DNA of 64,000 nt from Sphingomonas citricola. GTDB taxonomy: Bacteria; Pseudomonadota; Alphaproteobacteria; Sphingomonadales; Sphingomonadaceae. The stretch spans positions 173,076-237,075 of the forward strand of contig NZ_JAHXZM010000006.1 in assembly GCF_019429535.1 (NCBI RefSeq). The letters are read 5' to 3'. Below the pieces are notes generated by a model, which was not told the origin of the DNA, did no database searches, and worked only from the letters and a program-made list of their open reading frames with translations. How positions within the stretch are numbered: the first letter of the stretch is position 1; every line of letters starts with the position of its first letter. Of the stretch, positions 9,334-17,577 are shown piece after piece. Both the position numbers and the translations under genes were made by a program.

Positions 9334-10072
9334 CGCCCGCGCGCGTTGACGCGGAGCGCAGGCGCGGCAGACGCCACCACGGGGTCGATGGGCTGAGGTG
9401 GTGTTCGTGATGATAGGTGCCGAAGTGGAAGCACGTCGCGACCGAGGCGAGCGGGGACAGCGCATTGCCGCGCGCGCGGTGATCGTCGGCGAATGGCGCA
9501 TCCTTGTGCCGATGCGGTAGGAAGGTGCCGAAGAAGAACAATTGTGCCAGCGCGAGCAGCGCGGGGATCGCCCAGAACGCGACGATATTGAGGAGCGACG
9601 CGCCGAGCGCCATGTACACGAGCGCGGCGAGCGTGATGCGTACGATCTGCCCGTGGGTATAATAGCCCGAGAAGAAGCGGACGAACCAGCGAAGCGGATC
9701 GCGCGGCGCGCCGGTGTGGAAATCGGGATCGTCCTCGGTTCCTGGCGCGGCATGGTGCGCGTGATGCTTGGGGTGAAGCGCACGGAACGACAGCGCGGCA
9801 TAAGCGGCGAGGCACAGCGTGCCGACGACGCGATTGGCGCGCGGGTGCCCGGGCGCGAACGAGCCGTGCATGCAATCGTGCGCGACGATGAACAGGCCGG
9901 TGCTGAGCCACGCCTGCAGCGCGATCAGCAGCGCGGCGAGCGGGGCGGTCGCGGCGCTCCACTGCCAGAAAAAGATGCCGCCGACGTGGATCGCGACCCA
10001 CGCAGCGCCGATCACCCCGGCGAGCAGGGCGTTGACGCGTGTGTCGCGGTTGATGGTGCTAGCCGATGCCAT
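9314..10072 (-). CDS. crtW: Beta-carotene ketolase CrtW
   Basis: This is a 252-residue membrane di-iron oxygenase. The three histidine clusters are HDCMHG, HPKHHAHH and, near the end, YHHEHH; LPHRHKDAPFAD is also typical of CrtW. The enzyme adds 4-keto groups to beta-ionone rings, giving canthaxanthin or, with a hydroxylase, astaxanthin-type pigments. The start chosen is the ATG at 10070-10072; upstream in-frame sequence overlaps the PAP2 gene and is unlike CrtW. The gene overlaps the preceding PAP2 gene by 14 bp, which suggests co-transcription, and overlaps crtX tail to tail. No crtB, crtI, crtY or crtZ is in the window. Confidence 0.9.
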   Translation of the reverse strand: MASASTINRDTRVNALLAGVIGAAWVAIHVGGIFFWQWSAATAPLAALLIALQAWLSTGLFIVAHDCMHGSFAPGHPRANRVVGTLCLAAYAALSFRALHPKHHAHHAAPGTEDDPDFHTGAPRDPLRWFVRFFSGYYTHGQIVRITLAALVYMALGASLLNIVAFWAIPALLALAQLFFFGTFLPHRHKDAPFADDHRARGNALSPLASVATCFHFGTYHHEHHLSPSTPWWRLPRLRSASTRAGVRTAPR

Positions 10073-11039
10073 GGTTCGTCCCGACGCGTGCGGGTTGCGC
10101 CAAGTCGGCGTCGGGCGCAACCCCGGAGCACAGCGACGCGCTGCTGCCGACCAAGCGCGGCGCGATCGCGAGCGCCAGCGGGGCAAGGGCCAGCCCGCCT
10201 AGCACGTCGACGCCGTAATGCCCGCCGAACAGCGGCGTCGCGATGATCGTCACGCCGGCCCAGACCGGCGCGACCCAGCGCCAGCCGGGCGTATCGCGTT
10301 GCGCCCAGGCAAGGATGACCGGCAGTGTCGCGTGAAAGCTTGGGAAGCTGACGATCCCCATCAATTGGGTGAGGTCGAGCACGCGCCACGTGCCCGCGCG
10401 CAAGCCCGCGATCATCGCCTGCTCGAGCCACGCGATCGACGGCCACAGCCGCGTGAAATGCGCGGGGTCGAAGACGTTGCCCATCGCGGGTAGCCACCAG
10501 GAGATCAGGATCGTCACGAACCCTGACAGGATCGCTGCCGCCACCGCGACGCGCAATCGGTCGAATTGTCCGTACGCGCTCATCGCGACGATGCAGGTCA
10601 CCATCTGCACCGTCAGGCTGTGATAGGCGAGGCCGCCGATCCACAGGCCGACGGGTGCACGATCGGCGGCGGCGAAGACCGCGGGCCAGTCGAAACCGAG
10701 CGCGCGGTCGGCGGCGGCGAGCCGCGCGTCCCACAAAGCGCCCGCACGCGCGGCGAGTGCGTAGGCGAGCACGACGCCGATCAGCGTGAACAGCGTCATC
10801 TGCAGAAACGCGGTCGCGCCCGCCGCCAGCCGTGGCCGACCGCGATGGCGTCCGACGAACGCGGCGACCATGAGCAGCGCGAGCCCGATCGCCGGCGGCA
10901 CCGCACGCCACGCATCGACACGAAAGCCCAGTCCGTTCACCGCGGCGAGGCAGGCGGCGACCATGATCGAGAGCAACCACCACGATGACGTGTCGCTGGT
11001 CGCGGCGTTGTTCCGGTTCATCAAGGCGTTCAACGCCAT
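10059..11039 (-). CDS. PAP2-family (inositolphosphotransferase-like) membrane protein
   Basis: This 326-residue protein has about six or more hydrophobic segments. Two motifs of the PAP2/InPS superfamily are visible: SFPSFHATLPVILAW and GGHYGVDVLGGLAL, supplying the two catalytic histidines and the supporting aspartate. The first canonical motif (K-x6-RP) is not obvious, which is usual for the inositolphosphotransferase/aureobasidin branch. A lipid phosphatase or phosphotransferase acting on membrane substrates is likely; the exact substrate is unknown. The ATG at 11037-11039 is chosen because longer in-frame sequence runs antisense into the hydrolase gene. The 3' end overlaps crtW by 14 bp. 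Confidence 0.82.
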   Translation of the reverse strand: MALNALMNRNNAATSDTSSWWLLSIMVAACLAAVNGLGFRVDAWRAVPPAIGLALLMVAAFVGRHRGRPRLAAGATAFLQMTLFTLIGVVLAYALAARAGALWDARLAAADRALGFDWPAVFAAADRAPVGLWIGGLAYHSLTVQMVTCIVAMSAYGQFDRLRVAVAAAILSGFVTILISWWLPAMGNVFDPAHFTRLWPSIAWLEQAMIAGLRAGTWRVLDLTQLMGIVSFPSFHATLPVILAWAQRDTPGWRWVAPVWAGVTIIATPLFGGHYGVDVLGGLALAPLALAIAPRLVGSSASLCSGVAPDADLAQPARVGTNHGIG

Positions 11040-11168
11040 AGCGCTGTCGCGGTGCCGCCAATCGTCACGCGGCGGGCCGGCTGTGACGCGCCGATCGCGC
11101 GCCGGGGGAGTGGCACCTCGCGCGAGCGGAAGCGTTCGCGTGTCGCGTAGCGGAAGGATGGCAGGGAC

Positions 11169-12215
11169 ATGGCGACGATCGATACCGAATTCGTGACGAT
11201 TGCCTATGACGATCGCGGACCGCGCGATGGCCCGCCCGTTCTGCTGATCCACGGCTGGCCCGACGACGCGTCGACGTGGGACGCGGTGGTGCCGCGGCTG
11301 AATGCCGCCGGGCTGCGCACGATCGTGCCGACGCTGCGCGGGTTCGGCGCCACGCGGATCAAGGGCGACGGCGCGCGCACCGGCAACAGCGCGGTGCTGG
11401 CGCTCGACATGATCGCGCTGATGGATGCGCTCGGCATCGAGCGCTTCATGGTCGCGGGGCACGATTGGGGATCGAACACCGCGGAGGCGCTCGCGGTCGG
11501 CTGGCCCGAGCGGGTCGCGCGGATGGCGATGCTGTGCACCCCGCCCCGGCTCGGCGGGATGAAGACGCCGTCGTTCGCGCAGGCCCAGCGGCAATGGTAC
11601 CACTGGTTCATGGCGACCGCGCGAGGGGCCGATGCGGTCCGCGCCGATCGCCGCGGCTTCGCGCGCACGCACTGGGACAATTGGTCGCCGCCGGGCTGGT
11701 ACAACGAGGAAACGTTCACCCGCGTGGCGCGCGCGTGGGAGAACCCCGACTGGGTCGAGGTCACGCTCCACAGCTACCGCGCGCGCTGGGACGAGGCGAA
11801 ACCCGATCCGCGCAGCCAGTGGCTGGAGGATAAGGTGCGCGCGACCCGTACGCTGTCGCTGCCGGCGATCTACGTCCAGGGGGCGGTCGACGGAGTCAAT
11901 CCGCCAGAGGCGAGCGCCGACGTCGCGAACAAATTCACCGGCCCATTCGCACGCGTGGTCTTGTCGGGCGTCGGTCATTTCGCGCAGCGCGAGAACCCGC
12001 GCGCGGTGGCGCGGCACCTGCTCCATCTGTTCACGGGTGATCCCGCGACGCTGGCGAGCACGACCGACCACAGCCTGTACGTGCGCCGCGCGGTGCCGGT
12101 GCTCGCCTCGCTCGGGCTCGCCGCGCTGGTCGGTGCGAGTGCGGCACGCTCGCATGGGGAGGGCGGGGCATCCTCGGCCGGGGGTGGAGGCCGGAGAGAC
12201 GGGCGTGCGGCATGA
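11169..12215 (+). CDS. Alpha/beta-hydrolase (epoxide hydrolase / haloalkane dehalogenase type)
   Basis: This 348-residue alpha/beta-hydrolase has the oxyanion motif HGWPDDASTWD and a nucleophile elbow AGHDWGS, where the nucleophile is Asp rather than Ser. That is typical of epoxide hydrolases and haloalkane dehalogenases. The catalytic His lies in GVGHFAQRENP. After about residue 300 there is an extra segment with one hydrophobic stretch (VPVLASLGLAALVGASAA) and a Gly/Ser/Arg-rich end, which is unusual for the family and could attach it to a membrane. The stop overlaps the next small gene by 4 bp (ATGA). The substrate is unknown. Confidence 0.85.
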   Translation: MATIDTEFVTIAYDDRGPRDGPPVLLIHGWPDDASTWDAVVPRLNAAGLRTIVPTLRGFGATRIKGDGARTGNSAVLALDMIALMDALGIERFMVAGHDWGSNTAEALAVGWPERVARMAMLCTPPRLGGMKTPSFAQAQRQWYHWFMATARGADAVRADRRGFARTHWDNWSPPGWYNEETFTRVARAWENPDWVEVTLHSYRARWDEAKPDPRSQWLEDKVRATRTLSLPAIYVQGAVDGVNPPEASADVANKFTGPFARVVLSGVGHFAQRENPRAVARHLLHLFTGDPATLASTTDHSLYVRRAVPVLASLGLAALVGASAARSHGEGGASSAGGGGRRDGRAA

Positions 12216-12415
12216 GCGACCCCGCCGTTCCGGTCGACGAAACCGGCATGCTTGTCCGCGATGGTGGCGCGTTCGTCCTGCGGCGTGACGCGGGCGGGCG
12301 CTACCAGCTGCAGCTTCAGCGTACGCCGGTCGATCTGGTCGAGAAGCGGGTGCGCGTCGTCGGCACGTTGATCGCGTCCGACCTTGTCAGCGTCGAGGGT
12401 GTCGCACCGGCCTGA
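12212..12415 (+). CDS. Small DUF5818-like protein
   Basis: This 67-residue protein has the pattern GMLVRDGGAFVLRRDAGGRY ... RVRVVGTLIASDLVSVEGV, resembling small DUF5818-type beta-barrel proteins often found in sphingomonads. It has no signal peptide and no catalytic motif. The ATG overlaps the hydrolase stop (ATGA), so translation is probably coupled. The function is unknown; the family name is from memory of the pattern and is moderately certain. Confidence 0.65.
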   Translation: MSDPAVPVDETGMLVRDGGAFVLRRDAGGRYQLQLQRTPVDLVEKRVRVVGTLIASDLVSVEGVAPA

Positions 12416-12527
12416 TGCGACGGTCGGCGGCCGCGCATCGCCGGGCTGACGGCGAGATTGCGATGGCCAGCGGTGGAGTGCCGGGCGCGAGCGCCTATAT
12501 GGGCGGGATCAAATCAAGGAGCCCTGC

Positions 12528-13961
12528 ATGACCGCCTACGACCCGCGCCTCGGCCTATATATCGCCGGTGAATGGCTGGACGGCACCGGGCGTGACGCAC
12601 ACGACGTGCTTAACCCCGCGACCGGCCAGGCGCAGGCCGCGCTGCCGCTCGCGAACGCGGACGATCTCGGCCGCGCGCTCGACGCCGCCGATCGCGGGTT
12701 CAAGGCGTGGCGCAAGGTCGATCCGGCGCAGCGTGCGCAGGTGCTGAACCGCACCGCCGCGATCCTGCGCGAGCGCGCCGAGCATCTCGCGCGGATCGCG
12801 ACGCTCGAACAAGGCAAGCCGCTCATCGAAGCGAAGGGCGAGGTCGCCTTCGCCGCCGCGCTGCTCGAATTCCACGCCGGCGAGGCGCAGCGCATCTACG
12901 GTCGCGTGCTGCCCCGCCCGGCGGGCACGCGCAGCCTGGTGCTGCAACAGCCGATTGGCCCGGTGGCGGCGTTCTGCGCGTGGAATTTTCCCGTAATGAA
13001 CGTGGTGAGGAAGCTCGGCCCCGCTATCGCGGCGGGTTGTTCGATCATCATCAAGCCGAGCGAGGAGACGGCGGGATCGGCGGTCGAGGTACTGCGCTGC
13101 TTCCAGGACGCCGGCCTGCCGGGCGATGTCGCGCAATGCGTCTTCGGCGTGCCCGATCAAGTGTCGCGGCACCTGCTCGCCTCGCCCGTCACGCGCAAGC
13201 TGAGCTTCACCGGATCGGTCCCGGTCGGCAAGCATCTGGCGAAGCTCGCCGCCGAGACGATGATGAAGACGACGATGGAGCTGGGCGGGCACGGCCCGGT
13301 GCTGGTGTTCGACGACTGCGATCTGGAGAAGACGCTCGACACGCTCGTCGCGCACAAGTTCAGGAATGCGGGTCAGGTGTGCGTCGCGCCGACGCGCTTC
13401 CACGTCCAGGCGGGCATCTACGATCGGTTCGCCGAGGGCTTCGCCGAGCGGACCAAGCGGCTCAAGCTCGGTAGTGGGCTCGACGCCGACACGCAGATGG
13501 GACCGATGGCGAACGCGCGCCGGCCGTCGGCGATCGCCGAGATGGTCGAGGATGCGCGCAGCGTCGGCGCGCGCGTGCTGGCGGGTGGCGCGCGCGGGGA
13601 GGGCGACGGCTTCTTCTTCACGCCCACCGTGCTCGCCGACGTGCCGCTGGAGGCGCGCGCGATGAACGAGGAGCCGTTCGGTCCGCTGGCGCTGCTGACC
13701 CCGTTCGAGACGGTGGATGAAGCGATCGCGCAGGCGAACCGGCTGCCGTTCGGGCTGGCGGCCTATTGCTTCACCGAGAACGGCCGGCGACAGAACCTGC
13801 TCGGCGACGAGATCGAGGCGGGGATGGTCGCGATCAACAACGTGCGACTGAGCTGGCCCGACAGCCCGTTCGGCGGGGTGAAGGACAGCGGCTTCGGCTC
13901 GGAGGACGGGCCCGAGGGTGTTGCCGCGCACATGGTGACCAAGACGGTCCACATGATGTGA
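12528..13961 (+). CDS. NAD(P)-dependent aldehyde dehydrogenase (succinate-semialdehyde dehydrogenase type)
   Basis: This 477-residue ALDH-superfamily enzyme has the general base Glu in MELGGHGPVLVFDDCDL, the catalytic Cys in NAGQVCVAPTRF and the coenzyme loop FTGSVPVGKHL. The overall pattern (AFCAWNFPVMNVVRKLGPAIA, MNEEPFGPLA, PFGGVKDSGFG) is closest to the GabD/succinate-semialdehyde dehydrogenase group. The enzyme oxidises an aldehyde to its acid with NAD(P)+. A Shine-Dalgarno AAGGAG sits 7 nt before the ATG. No GABA aminotransferase is adjacent, so the physiological substrate is open. Confidence 0.88.
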   Translation: MTAYDPRLGLYIAGEWLDGTGRDAHDVLNPATGQAQAALPLANADDLGRALDAADRGFKAWRKVDPAQRAQVLNRTAAILRERAEHLARIATLEQGKPLIEAKGEVAFAAALLEFHAGEAQRIYGRVLPRPAGTRSLVLQQPIGPVAAFCAWNFPVMNVVRKLGPAIAAGCSIIIKPSEETAGSAVEVLRCFQDAGLPGDVAQCVFGVPDQVSRHLLASPVTRKLSFTGSVPVGKHLAKLAAETMMKTTMELGGHGPVLVFDDCDLEKTLDTLVAHKFRNAGQVCVAPTRFHVQAGIYDRFAEGFAERTKRLKLGSGLDADTQMGPMANARRPSAIAEMVEDARSVGARVLAGGARGEGDGFFFTPTVLADVPLEARAMNEEPFGPLALLTPFETVDEAIAQANRLPFGLAAYCFTENGRRQNLLGDEIEAGMVAINNVRLSWPDSPFGGVKDSGFGSEDGPEGVAAHMVTKTVHMM

Positions 13962-14107
13962 GGCACGCCGGGGACATGGTTAAACGCCATGTGAACGGCG
14001 CATTCCGCCATCGTTCAGCGCGACTCGCGTAGGTGAGGAAACACGCTCGCAGTAACTGCGTTCAACCAATCGTGCGAACCGAGCGTAACCCTGTAAGGAG
14101 GTTCGAG

Positions 14108-14491
14108 ATGAGTGGTTTTCTGACCAAGGCGGGACTGGGCATCGCGCTCGCCGCCACCGCCGTCACCGCGGCGGCACCCGCCGATGCGCAGCGCTGGGGC
14201 GGATATCGCGGGCATCGCGGTGGCGACACCGCGGCGGCGGCGATCCTGGGTGGCGTCGTCGGCCTGGGTGTCGGCGCGGCGATCGCGTCGAGCAACCGGG
14301 ACCGTTACTACGACCGTGGCTATTACTACGATCGTGGCTACGCACCGCGCTATCGCTACGTGCCGCGCGGCTATTACCGCGATTACTACGCGCCGCCGCC
14401 CCCGCCGCGCGTCGTCTATCGCGGCTATTACGCTGATCCCTATTACGGTGGCGGCTATTATGCACCGCGCGGGTACGGCTACGGCTGGTAA
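14108..14491 (+). CDS. Secreted Gly/Tyr/Arg-rich small protein with glycine zipper
   Basis: This 127-residue protein has a signal peptide (about 1-29, ending APADAQ) followed by a glycine-zipper-like hydrophobic segment (AAILGGVVGLGVGAAIAS) and a tail rich in YYDRGY, YRGYY and YYGGGYY repeats around a PPPPP run. It probably sits in the envelope; no enzymatic motif is seen. The ATG at 14108 is chosen because AAGGAGG lies at 14096-14102. A weak match to the general-stress sigma (EcfG) promoter, GGAAAC then CGTT at 14059-14062, lies upstream but deviates from consensus. It ends at a strong terminator. Confidence 0.8.
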   Translation: MSGFLTKAGLGIALAATAVTAAAPADAQRWGGYRGHRGGDTAAAAILGGVVGLGVGAAIASSNRDRYYDRGYYYDRGYAPRYRYVPRGYYRDYYAPPPPPRVVYRGYYADPYYGGGYYAPRGYGYGW

Positions 14492-14514
14492 GCGCGAACC
14501 CCGTGATGAAAGCG

Positions 14515-14550
14515 GCGGCGCGGCGGGGAAACCTGCCGCGCCGCTTTTTT
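14515..14550 (+). terminator. Rho-independent terminator
   Basis: A perfect 10-bp GC stem (14515-14524 with 14535-14544) encloses a 10-nt loop and is followed by six T at 14545-14550. It closes the transcript of the Gly/Tyr-rich protein. Confidence 0.9.
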
Positions 14551-14586
14551 GTGGCACCGCGCGTCCAGCCGCGTTAGGCGCGCGCG

Positions 14587-14880
14587 ATGACCGATACGCC
14601 TCCCGACCATCTCTCGATTGATCCCCGCAGCCCGCATTTCGACCGCGACGCGCTGGAGCGCGGTGTCGGCATCCGCTTCAAGGGCAACGAGCGGACCGAT
14701 GTCGAGGAATACAGCATCTCCGAGGGCTGGATCCGCGTCGCGCTCGGCAAGAAGATGGACCGCCACGGTCGCCCACTGACGATCAAGCTGATGGGTCCGG
14801 TCGAGGCGTGGTTCCAGAGCGGCGGCGAGGCGGACGAGACCACAACCGACGGGGTTAAGCCGTCCACCAGCGAAGATTAA
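14587..14880 (+). CDS. DUF3297 family protein
   Basis: This 97-residue protein has the DUF3297 core (HLSIDPRSPHFD, GVGIRFKGNERTDVEEYS and WIRVALGKKMDRHGRP). It is a small acidic/basic cytosolic protein of unknown function, common in Alphaproteobacteria and Gammaproteobacteria. No Shine-Dalgarno is obvious. It stands alone between a terminator and convergent minus-strand genes. Confidence 0.85.
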   Translation: MTDTPPDHLSIDPRSPHFDRDALERGVGIRFKGNERTDVEEYSISEGWIRVALGKKMDRHGRPLTIKLMGPVEAWFQSGGEADETTTDGVKPSTSED

Positions 14881-14910
14881 GCCTTTCGCCGGCCACGATC
14901 TTCGGAGCGG

Positions 14911-15456
14911 CTACGTTCCGGTTAAAAGCTGGAGAACTTCGGCCAGCAACGGCGCTGGCCCTCGCTCACTAACCGAAGCGCGACGTGAGCACATCGGCGT
15001 CACCACATCGATCGTCAATTCGGAGCGACGGAGGTCGGGCGGCGGGACGGGCCATGCTCTCCCGTCCGGTGGCTCGTACCAGAAGGCGCGCATAGCAAGC
15101 AGCGAATCAAGGTTGTTGCCATCGGCTGCGGAAAGCGTGCGTAAGCGCGGGACTGAGCCTGTTGCCGCTGTGCTGTTGCCCGCCTGTTTATAGCGCTCGA
15201 CAGCATTAACCTCCCATGCTCCATCAGGACGCCGCGTCGCGACGATGCTGGTCTGCACAGCGACCCCGACGTGCCCGCCCGCCGTATAGATCGTAATGTG
15301 TTCGGGATCGGTCGGCATGGGAATGCCCAACTCGGCGCGCAACGCGCGATGGGCCGTCTCATCGGCCAGGTACTTGGCGGCGGGCGCTGGCGGCGCGCCC
15401 CTGCACACCGCCGCCGATGGCCCCGCTAGCGCGAGCAGGGCCGCCGCCGCGATCAA
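14911..15456 (-). CDS. Hypothetical secreted protein
   Basis: This is an open frame of about 181 residues with an apparent signal peptide (MIAAAALLALAGPSAAVCRG). No known domain is recognised; the mature part has two or more Cys and a WEVNAVERYKQAG segment. The start proposed is TTG at 15454-15456, which overlaps the stop of the upstream LytTR gene (TTGA) and places the signal peptide at the very N-terminus. An ATG at 15534 would overlap the LytTR gene by 82 bp and add an Arg-rich leader. It is the last gene of the LytS-LytTR run and could be a target or accessory of that pair. Confidence 0.6.
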   Translation of the reverse strand: MIAAAALLALAGPSAAVCRGAPPAPAAKYLADETAHRALRAELGIPMPTDPEHITIYTAGGHVGVAVQTSIVATRRPDGAWEVNAVERYKQAGNSTAATGSVPRLRTLSAADGNNLDSLLAMRAFWYEPPDGRAWPVPPPDLRRSELTIDVVTPMCSRRASVSERGPAPLLAEVLQLLTGT

Positions 15457-16262
15457 TGGACGAACCGCGCCACCACGTCTCGGTAGGAGCGCGACACTTT
15501 CACGCTCGACCCTGAATCGAGCACCAGGAAACATTCGCCGTTGGTATGCGGCTTGACCTGCTTGACGAGGTCGAGGTTGACGATCGTCGAGCGGTGGATG
15601 CGCTGGAACCGGCGCGGGTCGAGCCGTTTTTCCAGGTCCTTCATCGTTTCGCGCAGGATCAGCGTATTGGCCGCGGTCTTGATTACCATGTAATCGCCCG
15701 CCGCCTCGATCAGCTCGATCGTATCGACGTCGACGCGGAAGATCTGGCCCTGATCCTTCACGTTGATCATCTTCTCGTAGCGGTTGGCCGCGACCTGATC
15801 GCCCCCGTCGCTCTCCGCCGCGATCTCGGCCGCTGCCTCGGGCGCGTGCTCGGCGAGCGCTTCCTTCAGCTTGGTCGCTTCCTCACGGCTGCCGCGCTCC
15901 GACAGTCGCTGGCGCACGCGGTCGAGCGTTTCGGCGAGCCGCGCTTCCTCCACCGGCTTCATCAAATAGTCGGTCGCCTGCGCCTCGAACGCGCGGATCG
16001 CGTGATCGGAATAAGCGGTCACGAAGACGAACAACGGCGGCTCGACGTCCATCAACCCCTGTACGACCGAGAAGCCATCGAAACCCGGCATCTGGATGTC
16101 GAGAAAAACCAGGTCGGGCTTGTGGGTCTTGATCGCGCTGATCGCCTCGCGCCCGTTCTGGCACTTGGCGATGATCTCCACGTCGTCGTGCGGCTGGAGC
16201 CGCAACTCGAGCCCCTGGATCGCGAGCGGCTCGTCATCGACGAGAATGGTCCTGATCGTCAT
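15453..16262 (-). CDS. LytTR-family DNA-binding response regulator
   Basis: This 269-residue regulator has a receiver domain (residues 1 to about 125: VDDEP, phospho-acceptor Asp55 in VFLDIQMPG, the TAYSDHAIRAF switch region and KPVEE), an acidic linker rich in Glu/Ala, and a LytTR DNA-binding domain (about 162-269, with VDVDTIELIEAAGDYMVI and FQRIHRSTIVNL). AlgR/LytR-type regulators bind direct repeats upstream of targets. The gene lies 50 bp downstream of its probable kinase on the same strand, and the stop overlaps the TTG of the next frame. Confidence 0.93.
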   Translation of the reverse strand: MTIRTILVDDEPLAIQGLELRLQPHDDVEIIAKCQNGREAISAIKTHKPDLVFLDIQMPGFDGFSVVQGLMDVEPPLFVFVTAYSDHAIRAFEAQATDYLMKPVEEARLAETLDRVRQRLSERGSREEATKLKEALAEHAPEAAAEIAAESDGGDQVAANRYEKMINVKDQGQIFRVDVDTIELIEAAGDYMVIKTAANTLILRETMKDLEKRLDPRRFQRIHRSTIVNLDLVKQVKPHTNGECFLVLDSGSSVKVSRSYRDVVARFVH

Positions 16263-16312
16263 CTACTCTAAACACTCCATCACGCGCGTCGGGCGGCGGG
16301 GGAGGACGGGCA

Positions 16313-17482
16313 TCACCGCCCCGGTTCCTCCAGCTGATAGGGGATCTCGATCTCGACCCCGAACCCGCCCGCCGGCATCGCCCGAACCGCGAAGCGGTGG
16401 TCGCCGGGATATGCCTGCGCCAATCGCTCCCTGATATTGGCGATGCCGACGCCGGTTGAAAGGCTCGGCCGGTTTTTGTTCGGCATCAATCCCGGTCCGG
16501 TGTCGGATACGCCGAGCAGCACGCGTTCCCCGACGAGCCGCGCGGTGACGCAGATTTCCGCGCCGTCCTCCTGCGGGGTGACCGCATATTTGATCGCGTT
16601 CTCGACCAGCGGTTGGAGCAGCAGCGAGGGCAGCCGCGCCTTGTCGACGGCGGGATCGATGTCGAATTTCGGCCGCAGCCGATCCTCGAACCGCATCTTC
16701 TCGATCTCGAGGTAGAGCTTCAGCGTCTCGACCTCCTGCGCGACCGTGACATGCGCGGTGGGCTCGTTCGCGAGCGTGTAGCGCAGGAACGACGACAGCC
16801 GCGACAGCATCGCATTCGCGCGCTCGGTCTGTTTGAGCAGGACGAGCGTCGAGATCGAATTGAGCGTGTTGAACAGGAAATGCGGGTTGAGCTGGTAACG
16901 TAGCATCGCGAGCTGCGCCGACGACGCCTGGATCTCCAGATGCTCCATCTGGTCGATCTGCTCCTCGACCAGCAGGTAGAAATTGATCCCGAAATAGAGC
17001 GCCGACCAGCCCGCGAGCACGGTGAAATTCAGGAACAGCGTACCGAGCAGCAGCGACAAATCGACGCCGGGCGCCGACAGCTTGATGAAGCTGAACGAGA
17101 AGGCGTCGAGCGTCGCGTAGAGGAACGTACCTGCGCCGAGCGTGAAGATCGACAGGAGGATACCCGTCACGCGCGGCAGGCGGCGGTAGTAGCCGTAGAG
17201 CACCGACAAAAGCAGCGTGATGCAATAGCCGACGATCGATTCGACGATGACGGGGACGATCTGCTGCAGCGTGAAGCTGGTCGACAGCGACGATACCGAG
17301 CGGAGCACGAGGTACCCGGTCCAGCCCGCCGCCTGCAGTTTCCAGAAGGCGGCGGCCTTGTCCTCGAAGAAGGGGCGGATCGACAGCGGGCGATTGCCGG
17401 CGAGCGTCGAGGCGGGGCCGGGCGCGGTCGCCGCGGTCGTACCGGGCAGCGTGCTGGAGAGCGAAGCGGTGTTGGTCGCCAT
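16313..17482 (-). CDS. LytS/YehU-like sensor histidine kinase
   Basis: This 389-residue membrane kinase has about four hydrophobic segments between residues 55 and 172. A short coiled linker is followed by the His_kinase domain with the phospho-acceptor His201 in QLNPHFLFNTLNSIS, and an HATPase domain (LQPLVENAIKYAV, DTGPGL, GVGIANIRERL). This domain order is typical of kinases paired with LytTR regulators, and the LytTR gene is next. The start is the ATG at 17480-17482; upstream in-frame sequence is not kinase-like. Confidence 0.92.
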   Translation of the reverse strand: MATNTASLSSTLPGTTAATAPGPASTLAGNRPLSIRPFFEDKAAAFWKLQAAGWTGYLVLRSVSSLSTSFTLQQIVPVIVESIVGYCITLLLSVLYGYYRRLPRVTGILLSIFTLGAGTFLYATLDAFSFSFIKLSAPGVDLSLLLGTLFLNFTVLAGWSALYFGINFYLLVEEQIDQMEHLEIQASSAQLAMLRYQLNPHFLFNTLNSISTLVLLKQTERANAMLSRLSSFLRYTLANEPTAHVTVAQEVETLKLYLEIEKMRFEDRLRPKFDIDPAVDKARLPSLLLQPLVENAIKYAVTPQEDGAEICVTARLVGERVLLGVSDTGPGLMPNKNRPSLSTGVGIANIRERLAQAYPGDHRFAVRAMPAGGFGVEIEIPYQLEEPGR

Positions 17483-17516
17483 GCCGCCGGAGATACACGC
17501 GCAGGGCGGGAGGCGC

Positions 17517-17554
17517 AAAAAAGAAGGGTCGCCGTCCGGTAAGGACGACGACCC
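17517..17554 (-). terminator. Terminator after the Oar-like receptor
   Basis: An imperfect stem (GGGTCG/CGACCC plus GTCC/GGAC across a 2x2 internal loop, 17526-17554) is followed on the minus strand by TTCTTTTTT (17525-17517). It lies just past the receptor stop at 17578 and separates it from the LytS gene. Confidence 0.75.
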
Positions 17555-17577
17555 AATGAGAGGCCGAGGTTGCCGGC

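Noticed and set aside
11040..12155. N-terminal extension of the PAP2 gene
   Set aside because: Runs antisense through the alpha/beta-hydrolase; the family-like protein begins at the ATG at 11037-11039.
14037..14062. EcfG-type general-stress promoter
   Set aside because: GGAAAC deviates from GGAAC at a key base; spacing fits but evidence is too weak to list separately.
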